Shown here: positions 6,113-13,732 of the stretch, in pieces
How the letters are laid out: each line of letters starts with the position of its first letter
Position numbering within the stretch: position 1 is the first letter of the stretch
Assembly: GCA_002421845.1 (NCBI GenBank)
Contig: DISL01000045.1
Coordinates: 1 to 13,732, forward strand
Direction: 5' to 3'
DNA from: Epsilonproteobacteria bacterium UBA6211
Lineage (GTDB): Bacteria; Campylobacterota; Campylobacteria; Campylobacterales; Arcobacteraceae
Length of the DNA stretch: 13,732 bases
Notes under the pieces: generated by a model
What the model was told of the DNA's origin: nothing
What the model saw: only the letters and a program-made list of their open reading frames with translations
Database searches by the model: none
Made by a program: the position numbers and the translations under genes

Positions 6113-7234
6113 TTATAAAAATGCCTTTTTACACCATAGCTCAAAACATTTATTTGAAATATAGTATTTATTGTTTTCTTTGTCTATTATCTCATCTTTG
6201 TATAAGTGCCTAATAGCCGTGTTTAAAGATGACTTAGTAACTTGTAGATTAAATAGATTCTCTTTTTTGTACAGTTCGGTACCGTTACTTAGCACTACCG
6301 CTTTGAGTGCTATCTTTTGGGGCATTGTTAGTTGATTGAGAAGGAGTTTGAAATACTCGTTTTTGCTCTCTAGCAAGGAACTACACACATAGTCCACCAC
6401 TTCACTGTTTAGGACTTCGTTTTTTTTCATACACGATACATAATATAGGTGATAACAAACTTCTTGTATAAGTTTGAGTTCCACTTCGGTGTTATCGTAA
6501 ATCCTTTCAAAAAGCTCAAAACAGAGTTTGTTTTTGAATCTTTTATCCACATATTCGTATAGTTTGTCTTTTGGGATTTGTTTTAGTTCTAGTTTTTGGG
6601 CTATGTTATAAAAGGATGAATATTTTTTTGAAAATATATCGGATAATAGATGTCTTTTTAGTCCTGTGAAAATATATCTTATTTCTGAATACTTATCTAT
6701 ATACTTTCTAAGGAGAAAATCACCTTTTGACTCTTTTAGAGTCGATATTTGTTGGAACTCGTCAAAAGCTATTATGATTTTTTTACCGCTTTGTAAAGAT
6801 AGTTTTTCCAACCCTTTATAAATATCGGCTAGTAATTCATCAAGATTATAGCTATTAAGTACAGGATTAAACTCTAGTTCACCGTTGTCTTTTATTATTG
6901 CGGTGAAACTAGCACGGGCAAATAACTCTTTAAGGTGTTTGAGTCTTAGATGATAATCTTCAGGAAGATTGAGTGCTATGTGTTTATAAATGTTTTTTAC
7001 AAAATCTACAAAGTTTGTAATTCCGAATAAATCGAAATAAAAGGTAAAATATCTATTTTTATCTACATTTTTATGAAAAAACTCTTTTATTAGTGATGTT
7101 TTTCCAAATTTTCTTTTGGAGTATATAAAGATATTGTTTCTTTGACCTATCATATTATTTATCTGCGACAATTCATCTTTTCTATAGCAAAAACTCTCTC
7201 CGCTACAGGACTTTTGGTAAACAAAAGGATTCAT
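6113..7234 (-). CDS. AAA/STAND-like P-loop ATPase with C-terminal winged helix
   Basis: A 373-residue soluble protein of the archaeal-type ATPase group (the AAA ATPases often annotated with DUF234-like tails). The P-loop is Y38-SKRKFGKTS: S39 sits where the first Walker A glycine normally is, while G44, K45 and T46 are kept. Walker B is IIIAFDEF (153-160) followed by QQ, and the sensor-1-like strand is RYIFTG (186-191). Residues about 300-373 read as a winged helix (MPQKIALKAVVLSNG, then TKSSLNTAIRHL, then YYIS). An AAAGGGGG tract just before the ATG supports the start. Members are usually stand-alone, and their cellular role is largely unknown; an NTP-driven regulatory switch is a reasonable guess. 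The gene runs in the same direction as uup, 76 bp away, and diverges from psrA. Confidence 0.75.
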   Translation of the reverse strand: MNPFVYQKSCSGESFCYRKDELSQINNMIGQRNNIFIYSKRKFGKTSLIKEFFHKNVDKNRYFTFYFDLFGITNFVDFVKNIYKHIALNLPEDYHLRLKHLKELFARASFTAIIKDNGELEFNPVLNSYNLDELLADIYKGLEKLSLQSGKKIIIAFDEFQQISTLKESKGDFLLRKYIDKYSEIRYIFTGLKRHLLSDIFSKKYSSFYNIAQKLELKQIPKDKLYEYVDKRFKNKLCFELFERIYDNTEVELKLIQEVCYHLYYVSCMKKNEVLNSEVVDYVCSSLLESKNEYFKLLLNQLTMPQKIALKAVVLSNGTELYKKENLFNLQVTKSSLNTAIRHLYKDEIIDKENNKYYISNKCFELWCKKAFL

Positions 7235-7511
7235 AAGCCCCCTTTACTATAATCTATAATTATAATATTATTAATCTATACTTTTAAATAATCCGAAAAT
7301 ACATTCTAAAATAAATTTTCTATAATGTAACTTAAACGTTTATAAAATATTTTACTAAATTGATATTTTTGGTATTTTTTTAAGATACCGATAGAGTAAA
7401 AAAATAAATACTTATGATATTAAATTAAAATTCCACTTTGTATTTCAAGATATAAGATATTTATTTACGGTTAAGGTTTGCTCTTGTATCATTTTCTCAT
7501 GTAACGTTTAC

Positions 7512-7526
7512 TTATGATAATCATAA
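7512..7526. promoter_or_regulatory. Perfect palindrome TTATGATAATCATAA, Fur-box-like candidate operator
   Basis: Seven-base arms flank a central A. The core ATGATAATCAT matches the middle of the classical Fur box, while the outer bases match poorly. It ends one base before TTGACA, so a bound protein would overlap RNA polymerase at the psrA promoter. Fur is the best-known fit, but another dimeric regulator could use the site. Confidence 0.4.
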
Positions 7527-7527
7527 A

Positions 7528-7553
7528 TTGACATTATAGTTTAAATATATAAT
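7528..7553 (+). promoter_or_regulatory. Probable psr operon promoter
   Basis: A perfect TTGACA (7528-7533) is followed by TATAAT (7548-7553) with a 14-bp spacer, shorter than the usual 16-18. The -10 alone is strong and may suffice in Campylobacterota. It leaves a leader of about 18 nt carrying the AGGAGG site. Confidence 0.45.
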
Positions 7554-7567
7554 ACAGACTTTATAAA

Positions 7568-7573
7568 AGGAGG
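7568..7573 (+). promoter_or_regulatory. Consensus Shine-Dalgarno of psrA
   Basis: AGGAGG lies four nt before the ATG at 7578, the strongest ribosome site in the window. It fixes the psrA start so that the twin-arginine signal lies at residues 6-12. Confidence 0.75.
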
Positions 7574-7577
7574 TTTT

Positions 7578-9971
7578 ATGCATATAGAGATTTCGAGAAG
7601 AAAATTTCTTCAAGGAACCGTTGCACTTACTATAATAGGTAGCACCGCTACTACGACTAGTCTTTTTTCAAAAGACAAACAGGGTGAAATCAAGATGACT
7701 ACAAAGACGGGAGACAAAGCAGACCGTCTTGTCCCTACCCTTTGCGAAATGTGCGTAAACAAATGTGCGGCTATAGCAAGAGTAGAAAACGGAGTAGTTA
7801 CCAAACTAGACCCAAACCCTTATTTCCCAAAATCAAGAAATATGCTTTGTGCTAGAGGTAATGCAGGGATACAAGCGTTGTATGACCCTGATAGATTAAA
7901 ATACCCTTTGATACGTGTAGGTGAAAAAGGTGAAGGTAAGTTCAAAAGAGTTACTTGGGATGAAGCCTATGAATATATCAAAGAAAAAACAATAAAAATA
8001 CTAGACGAAGAAGAAGATAATCGCTCATCGTTTTTGTTCTGTGCCGGTGAAGGGATGGCAGAACACACTTTCAAAACTTTTTATCAAGCATTCGGCTCAT
8101 CAAACTGGCTAAATCACTCCTCTATCTGTCTTCAAACGGTAGCATCCGCTTACGGTTTGACCATAGGGGCTTATCCACAAGCTGATCTAGAAAATGCTAC
8201 TTATATCATACTAGCAGGGGCAAACAGAGCCGAGGCTATAGTGACACCTGATACTATGGATTTGTTTAAAAACGTAAAATCAAAAAACAATGCCGCAAAA
8301 CTTATATGTGTAGATCCTAGATTTACAAATACCGCTGCAAAATCGGATAAATGGTTGGCAATAAAACCGGGTACAGATTTGGCTTTTGTGTTGGCTCTTA
8401 CTTATGTAGTTATATCAGAAGAGTTATACGACAAAGATTATGTGGCAAATAATTTCAACGGATTTGAAGAATATAAAGAACATATTATATCAAACAACTA
8501 CACTCCGCAATGGGCAGAACAAATCACCGGCATAGATGCAAATACAATCTACACTATCGCTAGAGAGTTTATGGCTCATGCTCCAAAAGCTATATATTAT
8601 CCGGGAAGAAGAAGTACTTTTGCTAAAAACGACTTCCAACTTAGACGTGCTATGGCTATATTTCAAGCTTTGGGCGGAGGTATAGACTGTGAGGGTGGAT
8701 TGGTTTTCGGTAAAAGCTTGAAAATCAAAGGTCACGAAGAACTATCACCTATGTATGATAATGCCGAAGATAGAGCGGTAGTGAAAAAAAGCAAATACGT
8801 AAGCGGTGAAGCCGGATATTCAGACTGTGCTATAGTAAGCGGCGGCGGTTCTTGGATAAGCTGGAGAAACAATTTCTTAGAGGGTACACAACCTTATCCG
8901 GTAAGAGGTATGTTTTGTTACAAACACAATCCCGTCATAAATATGCCAAATACTGCAAAAACTATAGAAATGCTCAAAAAAATGGAATTTTTGGTATGTA
9001 TAGATACTATGCCTAGCGATACGGTAATGTACGCCGATGTGGTATTGCCTGAGTGTACTTACTTAGAGAGAACAGACCCTATCAAAACATTCGGTGGAAC
9101 CGAGCCTTCTATAGCGGTAAGACATAAGGTAATAGACCCTATGTTTGAGACAAAACCGATTATGGAGATTTTAAACGGTCTAACACACAAAATCTCAAAA
9201 CCTATGTTTGAGATTACAAAAAAATACGATATGGAAGTTCAATCAATGCTTGAAGAATCAAGCGAAGAAGAGTTATATGAAGAGTTTGATTTGACTATGC
9301 CGTTTGGTCATTCTCAAGAAGAGATAAACGAACACGCCGTAAGCGACTACCCTGATGCTATGGAAAAACTTGAAAAATACGGTGTTTATTACCCTGAAAT
9401 GGATAGATACTTCAAACAACTATCCGCAAACGAATATGAATACTACCCTAAAAATAAAAGGGCGTATAAAATAAACGAAGGAAGACCTACTACACCTTCA
9501 AACAAAGTAGAGTGTAAAATAGATACTTTGGCAAAAAACGGAGTAGATGCTATGCCTACATGGAAAGATGAATACTATCGTGATGCGACGGAAGGTAAAT
9601 ACAAACTATTTACGGGAAGACATGCCCAATATACTCAAAGCGGGAGTACCAACAACGCTATGTTAAACGACCTATTGAGAGAAAATTTCCTATGGATAAA
9701 TAAAAGAGTAGCCAAAGAAAAAGGGATAGAGTTCGGTGATTTGGTAGAGATAAGTTCAAAAACCGGTAGTACCAAAATCAAAGCATACCCTACTGAAAAG
9801 ATTGCAAAAGACCAAGTGTTTTTTATACATGGATTTGGGCAAGAGAGTTCGGCTCTTACTTGGGCTTATAAAAACGGCGGAAACGACAATGCCGTTATAG
9901 AAGATATTATGGAACCTGTTTACGGTGCTGCTGCTATGCACGAAACAGAAGTAGAAATAAAAAAGGTGTAA
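7578..9971 (+). CDS. psrA: Polysulfide/thiosulfate reductase-type molybdopterin catalytic subunit, Tat-exported
   Basis: This is the catalytic subunit of a complex iron-sulfur molybdoenzyme, expected to reduce polysulfide (or thiosulfate) in the periplasm with electrons from menaquinol. The N-terminus carries a twin-arginine signal, S6-RRKFLQ, followed by a weak hydrophobic stretch. The [4Fe-4S] ligands are C56, C59, C63 and C91 (CX2CX3CX27C, as in PsrA). NHSSICLQ places C184 as the likely molybdenum ligand. The molybdopterin-dinucleotide-binding C-terminal domain follows (about 675-797, from KLFTGRHAQY). At 797 residues it is full-length for the family. psrB begins 3 nt after the stop. All key residues are present. 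Substrate cannot be read from sequence: thiosulfate (PhsA), polysulfide (PsrA) and related sulfur-oxyanion reductases share this architecture. Confidence 0.9.
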   Translation: MHIEISRRKFLQGTVALTIIGSTATTTSLFSKDKQGEIKMTTKTGDKADRLVPTLCEMCVNKCAAIARVENGVVTKLDPNPYFPKSRNMLCARGNAGIQALYDPDRLKYPLIRVGEKGEGKFKRVTWDEAYEYIKEKTIKILDEEEDNRSSFLFCAGEGMAEHTFKTFYQAFGSSNWLNHSSICLQTVASAYGLTIGAYPQADLENATYIILAGANRAEAIVTPDTMDLFKNVKSKNNAAKLICVDPRFTNTAAKSDKWLAIKPGTDLAFVLALTYVVISEELYDKDYVANNFNGFEEYKEHIISNNYTPQWAEQITGIDANTIYTIAREFMAHAPKAIYYPGRRSTFAKNDFQLRRAMAIFQALGGGIDCEGGLVFGKSLKIKGHEELSPMYDNAEDRAVVKKSKYVSGEAGYSDCAIVSGGGSWISWRNNFLEGTQPYPVRGMFCYKHNPVINMPNTAKTIEMLKKMEFLVCIDTMPSDTVMYADVVLPECTYLERTDPIKTFGGTEPSIAVRHKVIDPMFETKPIMEILNGLTHKISKPMFEITKKYDMEVQSMLEESSEEELYEEFDLTMPFGHSQEEINEHAVSDYPDAMEKLEKYGVYYPEMDRYFKQLSANEYEYYPKNKRAYKINEGRPTTPSNKVECKIDTLAKNGVDAMPTWKDEYYRDATEGKYKLFTGRHAQYTQSGSTNNAMLNDLLRENFLWINKRVAKEKGIEFGDLVEISSKTGSTKIKAYPTEKIAKDQVFFIHGFGQESSALTWAYKNGGNDNAVIEDIMEPVYGAAAMHETEVEIKKV

Positions 9972-9974
9972 AAA

Positions 9975-10538
9975 ATGGCTAGATACGCAATGGCTTTAGA
10001 TTATAAAAAGTGTATTAACTGCAAGGCATGTGAAACTGCCTGTAAAGAGGAAAACGGAGTACTATTGGGTGCCGATAAACATAGAATTTGGGTAGGAGTA
10101 AAAGAGATAGAGGGTGAATTTCCCCTTTTGAGTATAGCTTCACAAGTATTTTACCCTAGTCAATGCCAACACTGCGATGATGCACCGTGTCAAGAGGTTT
10201 GCCCTACAAATGCTACATATTACGGAGAAAACGGAGAGATTAAAGTCGATCCCGATAAGTGTATATTGTGTAGTTATTGTATGAATGCTTGTCCTTACGA
10301 TGCAAGATACGTGGATGATAGAACAATGACGGTAGATAAATGTACTTTTTGTACGGATACAAGAATAGCACGTGGAGAGACTACTACGGCGTGTCAAAAC
10401 ACTTGTCCTACGAAAGTAAGAATTTTCGGTGATTTGGATGATCCAAACAGTGAGATAAGTCAAGTGTTAAGGGAGCGTGAATATTTTACGTTGAAACCTC
10501 ATCTAGGTACAAACCCAAAACTATTTTATCTGGTATAA
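9975..10538 (+). CDS. psrB: Four-cluster ferredoxin-like electron-transfer subunit
   Basis: PsrB passes electrons between the quinone-reactive membrane subunit and the molybdenum subunit. The 187 residues contain exactly the 16 cysteines needed for four [4Fe-4S] clusters, in the usual order: C13/C16/C19/C23, C64/C67/C72/C76, C96/C99/C102/C106 and C123/C126/C140/C144. No signal peptide is seen; the subunit is normally carried through the Tat system bound to PsrA, which agrees with the signal being only on psrA. It starts 3 nt after psrA and ends 9 nt before psrC, so the three are surely co-transcribed. Length and cysteine spacing match the DmsB/PsrB/PhsB family with no missing ligand. Confidence 0.93.
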   Translation: MARYAMALDYKKCINCKACETACKEENGVLLGADKHRIWVGVKEIEGEFPLLSIASQVFYPSQCQHCDDAPCQEVCPTNATYYGENGEIKVDPDKCILCSYCMNACPYDARYVDDRTMTVDKCTFCTDTRIARGETTTACQNTCPTKVRIFGDLDDPNSEISQVLREREYFTLKPHLGTNPKLFYLV

Positions 10539-10547
10539 GGAACTAAA

Positions 10548-11753
10548 ATGAGTATAAAAGAATTTATCATGACAATACCCGTAAATAAAATATCTCTAAA
10601 GAGTATTTTATCATTTGAAAAAAGTGGAACCAATCTCTTACTAGCAGGGATTATCGTGACATTTTTGGCTATGTTTGCCATAGGTGTGATTACTTATCTA
10701 ATCCACGGACATCACGCATACAATGTGACAAGAGAACACCCGTGGGGACTTTTGATAGCTGTTTATATATTTTTCGTGGTTAGTTCCACGGGACTTTGTA
10801 TAGTAGGCTCACTCGGTGATGTTTTTGGGTTTAAAGACTATATGGAAATCTCAAAAAGAGCAATTTTCGGCTCAATAGTGACTATACTTGCAGGATTTGC
10901 CGTCATAGCATTTGAGATAGGTCATCCAGTGACGATGCTGATATACAACGTACTCACACCTGGGCTTACAAGTGCTATTTGGTGGATGGGGACACTTTAC
11001 GGCTTATATCTTACTTTTATGATTATCGAGTTTGTGTTTTTACTAAAACATGATATGAAAATGGCAAGGATATTCGGTCTTACGGGTCTTTTGGTGGGTC
11101 TTGCGGCTCACTCAAATCTTGGTGGGGTGTTTGGATTTTTAAATGCAAGAACAATATCAAACGGGGTATTTTATCCTACATATTTCATATTGACCGCTTT
11201 TATTACGGGGATATTTCTAGCATTTATTATGTACGGGTTTAGATACAAACTGAACTTTACCCCTAGCGGTGAGAAGTTGCTTACCAATCTAGCAAAAATA
11301 CAAGGGTTGCTTATATCTATCTTGATATTTTTCGTAACATGGAAAATGTTAACGGATATTTACGGAGGTATGCCAAATCGCTCCGAAGTTGCTATTCATA
11401 TACTTCAAAGCTGGACTTTTTGGGCTGAGGTGATACTTGCTATGGTAATACCTTTGTATATCATCTTAAAAAGCGGAGGTGCAAACGTAAAAGGGATGTT
11501 TTGGGCTTCGTTGAGCGGTATGGTGGGAGTGTTTTTTATGAGATACAATCTTGTACACGATACTCAACTAAAACCGCTTCAAACATTGAAAACGTCAGAG
11601 TATCAGCTTGTCCCTACTTGGGTAGAGTATTTTCCTTCAAGTACGGAGATTATGATTTCTCTCGGTGGTCTTGGACTTTGTCTGCTATTGTACTACATAG
11701 GTACAAAAGCTTTCAATCTTGATGATGAGCATACCGTAAGGGAGACACACTAA
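10548..11753 (+). CDS. psrC: NrfD-family quinone-reactive membrane anchor subunit
   Basis: PsrC anchors PsrAB and handles quinol oxidation on the periplasmic side. The 401 residues show about ten hydrophobic helices: roughly 29-52, 66-92, 105-125, 140-166, 174-198, 208-231, 250-268, 288-307, 316-335 and 367-386. The EHPWGLLIA segment (63-71), the SSTGLC segment (79-84) and MRYN (331-334) resemble conserved positions of NrfD/HybB-type anchors. It is longer than the eight-helix Thermus PsrC (about 250 residues) and closer in size to ten-helix HybB-like members, which could mean a different quinone-site arrangement. AAGGA precedes the ATG. Its TAA overlaps the next gene's ATG by one base (TAATG), so translation is coupled to the haem protein. 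Confidence 0.88.
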   Translation: MSIKEFIMTIPVNKISLKSILSFEKSGTNLLLAGIIVTFLAMFAIGVITYLIHGHHAYNVTREHPWGLLIAVYIFFVVSSTGLCIVGSLGDVFGFKDYMEISKRAIFGSIVTILAGFAVIAFEIGHPVTMLIYNVLTPGLTSAIWWMGTLYGLYLTFMIIEFVFLLKHDMKMARIFGLTGLLVGLAAHSNLGGVFGFLNARTISNGVFYPTYFILTAFITGIFLAFIMYGFRYKLNFTPSGEKLLTNLAKIQGLLISILIFFVTWKMLTDIYGGMPNRSEVAIHILQSWTFWAEVILAMVIPLYIILKSGGANVKGMFWASLSGMVGVFFMRYNLVHDTQLKPLQTLKTSEYQLVPTWVEYFPSSTEIMISLGGLGLCLLLYYIGTKAFNLDDEHTVRETH

Positions 11754-12316
11754 TGAAAGCTTTATTATTGGCTCTTTTTATTTGTGAAGCGGTTGTTGCA
11801 AACGTGACGGTAAAAGACTCAATAATACAAGAAGCAACTGCTGTGTATCACAAATTTCATGAAATGTTATCCCAAAAGGTGAAAAGTCAAATTTCACAAG
11901 GGGGATTATATAAAGGTGCTGAGTTTTGTGCAAACGAATCTTTTGAGAATATAAAAGAGTTTAACAAAACTTTAGCCGACAATGTATCTCTAAAAAGGGT
12001 AAGTCTAAAAAATAGGAACCCTAATTCATATCCGCAAGATGATGAAAGAAAAATATTGGAAGCCTTTGACTTGATTGAAAAGTCAAATGCTTATCTTCCA
12101 AGTGAGATAGTACAAATGAATGAAGAAGGAGATTATAAAATATATTTTCCTTCCACAATGTCGAGTAAAAGTTGTAAATCCTGCCATGGGGCAAAGAAAG
12201 GAGTAAATGAAGAGGTGTATGAGTTATTCAAAAGTAAATATCCAAACGATAAAGCTTTTGATTTCGTTAGTGGTCAAGTAAGAGGTGCCGTGATAATAAC
12301 GGTAAAACAAAAATAA
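11753..12316 (+). CDS. Periplasmic DUF3365 (Tll0287-like) monoheme c-type protein
   Basis: A 187-residue protein with a short signal peptide (about 1-16, LLLALFICEAVVA). A Tll0287/DUF3365-like domain follows: EFC at 57-59, then VSLKNRNPNSYP (78-94, the family's R-x-S-x-x-x-R-N-P block), and a single covalent haem site C141-KS-C144-H145-G near the end. Members are haem-binding domains found free or as periplasmic sensor modules; their chemistry is poorly known. The start codon overlaps the psrC stop, which ties it firmly to the reductase operon. It could deliver or accept electrons at the reductase, sense redox or sulfur species, or protect the complex. C11 in the signal region is not in a clear lipobox. 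Family call is confident; role is inferred. Confidence 0.82.
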   Translation: MKALLLALFICEAVVANVTVKDSIIQEATAVYHKFHEMLSQKVKSQISQGGLYKGAEFCANESFENIKEFNKTLADNVSLKRVSLKNRNPNSYPQDDERKILEAFDLIEKSNAYLPSEIVQMNEEGDYKIYFPSTMSSKSCKSCHGAKKGVNEEVYELFKSKYPNDKAFDFVSGQVRGAVIITVKQK

Positions 12317-12338
12317 ATCTTAACACAAAGGAATCATT

Positions 12339-12701
12339 ATGAAAATTTTAAATTTAACAACGGCATTTTTAGTAGCAGGAGCTTTAACTTCATCTGCACT
12401 AGCAGTAGAGTCAAACCAAGAGGTGATTTACAATCAAAAATGTTCTTCATGTCACGGACTAACGGCTGAAGGCAATCCGGTAAAAAAAGGTCCTGCACTA
12501 AACCATAAAAGCATAGGTGATTTACAAATAACAATACTAGACCTACAAGGTGAACTCTCAATAAACGGCAATAGTTCAGGAGACCATTATCAAATGGAAC
12601 ACAATATTCAAACTTTTGCTAAAGAGGGATATGTTATCAAACCTCTTGAAATGTCTAAATTTTTATACTATTCATTCAATCCTGAAGCTTCAAGACACTA
12701 A
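12339..12701 (+). CDS. Small periplasmic monoheme cytochrome c
   Basis: A 120-residue protein with a typical Sec signal (about 1-22, ending SSALA) and one haem-attachment site C35-SS-C38-H39-G at the start of the mature part, as in class I cytochromes. The rest contains GPALNHKSIGDL (51-62) and a C-terminal segment with M105 (LEMSKFLYYSF), a plausible but unproven sixth ligand; M86 is an alternative. The AAGGA site and 22-nt gap from the preceding gene place it last in the psr operon, just before the terminator. It resembles small Campylobacterota cytochromes of the c553 type but is not clearly one of them. It probably shuttles electrons to or from the neighbouring haem protein or another periplasmic oxidoreductase. 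Confidence 0.85.
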   Translation: MKILNLTTAFLVAGALTSSALAVESNQEVIYNQKCSSCHGLTAEGNPVKKGPALNHKSIGDLQITILDLQGELSINGNSSGDHYQMEHNIQTFAKEGYVIKPLEMSKFLYYSFNPEASRH

Positions 12702-12712
12702 AAACAACTGCT

Positions 12713-12745
12713 GAACGCTATGAAGCCATAGCGTTCCTTTTGTTT
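12713..12745 (+). terminator. Intrinsic terminator of the psr operon
   Basis: GAACGCTATG (12713-12722) and CATAGCGTTC (12727-12736) form a perfect 10-bp stem with a 4-nt loop, followed by CTTTTGTTT. It starts 12 bp after the cytochrome stop and is the clearest terminator in the window. Confidence 0.9.
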
Positions 12746-12799
12746 AAAACTACTTATATCCAACAAAAGCTATACCCCTATAATTAACCTATTTTATAC

Positions 12800-12805
12800 T
12801 ATAAT
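12800..12805 (+). promoter_or_regulatory. -10 element of the antiporter gene
   Basis: A perfect TATAAT lies 29 bp before the antiporter ATG and downstream of the psr terminator, showing that the antiporter has its own transcript. No convincing -35 is visible. Confidence 0.5.
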
Positions 12806-12834
12806 TACACCTAAATTTACATAATGGATGGAAA

Positions 12835-13732
12835 ATGGTTTTATCTCTTTTGGCAATAGTTGCCGGATTTGTTCTTTTGGTTTGGAGTGCCGATAAGTTC
12901 GTGGATGGTGCTTCATCTACCGCAAAACATCTAGGTATGCCGTCACTTCTTATAGGTATGGTTATAGTCGGATTTGGTACAAGTGCCCCAGAGATGGTAG
13001 TATCTGCAATGGCAGCGATGGACGGTAACCCTGGACTTGCTCTTGGGAATGCAATAGGCTCAAATATAGTAAATACTGCTCTTATACTCGGTGTAACTGC
13101 TGTTATAGCACCTATTGCGGTTAATTCTAAGATTATCAAGAAAGAGATACCGATACTTATCTTGATAGTTATAATATCAGGTATATTGATGCTAGATGAC
13201 AGTCTAACAAGAACTGAAGGGTTTTTACTACTTGGAGCGTTTTTTTCTTTGATTGGTTGGTCTATTTACTCTGCACTAAAGGGCAAAGGCGATGCACTTG
13301 AAAGTGAAATGGAAGAGGAGCTACAAAGTCATATTATGCCTATAAAACAAGGTGTTTTTTGGCTTGTTGCAGGTTTGGTGGTATTGATAGTAAGTTCTAG
13401 GATTCTTGTATGGGGTTCTGTGAATGTTGCTCAACTATTAGGAATCAGTGATTTGATTATCGGTCTTACTATAGTGGCTCTTGGTACTTCACTACCGGAA
13501 CTAGCAGCATCTGTAATAGCAGCAAGAAAAGGTGAGCATGACATCGCTATAGGAAATGTCGTAGGCTCAAATATGTTTAATATCCTAGCCGTTATCGGTA
13601 TTGCTGCTACAATAGCTCCTATGAGTGGCTTAGACCCTCTTGTATTATTCAGGGATTGGACTACAATGTTTGTACTTACAGTTGGGCTATTTATAATGGC
13701 TTATGGCTTTAAGGGAAGACAAGGGCAAATCA
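12835..13732 (+). CDS. yrbG: Na+/Ca2+ antiporter of the CaCA family (YrbG/CaxA-like), C-terminus cut by window edge
   Basis: An inner-membrane cation exchanger made of two inverted repeats. The 299 visible residues contain both alpha repeats: GFGTSAPE (46-53) with GNAIGSN (71-77), and ALGTSLPE (215-222) with GNVVGSN (240-246). Their Glu and Asn residues form the ion-binding site. About ten membrane helices are visible, with a short acidic cytoplasmic loop between the halves (about 150-168, ALESEMEEELQ). The E. coli homologue is about 325 residues, so only the last helix is missing. ATG at 12835 follows a weak GGA ribosome site; the frame is closed by TAA at 12802-12804 and the nearby ATGs at 12824 and 12828 are out of frame. 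It is functionally unrelated to the psr operon. Ion specificity within the family varies. Confidence 0.92.
   Translation, partial: MVLSLLAIVAGFVLLVWSADKFVDGASSTAKHLGMPSLLIGMVIVGFGTSAPEMVVSAMAAMDGNPGLALGNAIGSNIVNTALILGVTAVIAPIAVNSKIIKKEIPILILIVIISGILMLDDSLTRTEGFLLLGAFFSLIGWSIYSALKGKGDALESEMEEELQSHIMPIKQGVFWLVAGLVVLIVSSRILVWGSVNVAQLLGISDLIIGLTIVALGTSLPELAASVIAARKGEHDIAIGNVVGSNMFNILAVIGIAATIAPMSGLDPLVLFRDWTTMFVLTVGLFIMAYGFKGRQGQI

Larger units (their letters stand above)
7235..7577. promoter_or_regulatory. Divergent AT-rich intergenic region between the ATPase gene and psrA
   Basis: There is no credible ORF. Near 7234 several TATAAT-like sequences could serve the leftward gene. TAAACGTTTA (7333-7342), a perfect palindrome, and the related GTAACGTTTAC (7501-7511) share the AACGTTTA core. 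A TTATGATAATCATAA palindrome and a promoter-like TTGACA/TATAAT pair precede psrA. The length and number of dyads suggest regulated transcription of the respiratory operon. Confidence 0.5.

Noticed and set aside
7578..9971. PsrA-like protein as an arsenate or selenate reductase
   Set aside because: CX2CX3CX27C plus the NHSSIC block and the four-cluster B and NrfD-type C subunits fit the Psr/Phs group best; no arsenic genes are nearby.
12789..13139. 116-codon ORF on the minus strand
   Set aside because: It is antisense to the antiporter's first alpha repeat, which has clear family motifs; the composition is a mirror of the hydrophobic codons.
1..13732. CRISPR arrays, tRNA or rRNA genes, transposases, integrases
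   Set aside because: No regularly spaced repeats, cloverleaf-like conserved arms, rRNA sequence or recombinase motifs were seen.

Overview
The window looks like a piece of a low-GC Campylobacterota (epsilonproteobacterial) chromosome, in the Arcobacter/Sulfurimonas/Sulfurospirillum range. The evidence is a polysulfide/thiosulfate-reductase-type psrABC operon, periplasmic c-type cytochromes, strong use of AGA and ATA codons, and very AT-rich intergenic DNA. The genus cannot be fixed from the sequence alone.

Region 1 (1-2400, leftward, very AT-rich) is a tight four-gene operon, read from right to left: a 32-residue membrane peptide, a LicD/fukutin-type phosphotransferase, a six-helix membrane protein resembling the transmembrane half of a type I ABC exporter, and a TagD-type glycerol-3-phosphate cytidylyltransferase cut by the window start. 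Together they suggest that CDP-glycerol is made and glycerol-phosphate is placed on a cell-surface glycan. A divergent Xre-type regulator (2519-2983) faces this operon across a short region with a perfect 12-bp inverted repeat positioned to control both promoters.

Region 2 (2984-7234) holds leftward genes: a class III Fic AMP-transferase with its built-in inhibitory motif, followed 2 nt later by a 40-codon ORF and preceded by broken coding remnants; the ABC-F ATPase Uup; and an AAA/STAND-like ATPase with a C-terminal winged helix.

Region 3 (7235-12745, rightward) is the respiratory operon: psrA (Tat-exported molybdopterin subunit), psrB (four [4Fe-4S] clusters), psrC (NrfD-family quinone-reactive membrane subunit with about ten helices), a periplasmic DUF3365-type monoheme protein and a small monoheme cytochrome c. 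It ends in a clear intrinsic terminator. The expected job is quinone-linked reduction of polysulfide or another sulfur oxyanion in the periplasm; the two haem proteins are additions to the minimal psrABC set.

Region 4 (12800-end) begins an independent rightward gene for a YrbG/CaxA-type Na+/Ca2+ antiporter, cut by the window end.

No rRNA, tRNA, CRISPR array, insertion sequence or integrase was seen. The least explained parts are the small ORFs and remnants around fic, the shared operator at 2428-2471, the ABC-exporter-like protein without an ATPase, and the haem proteins on the psr operon.
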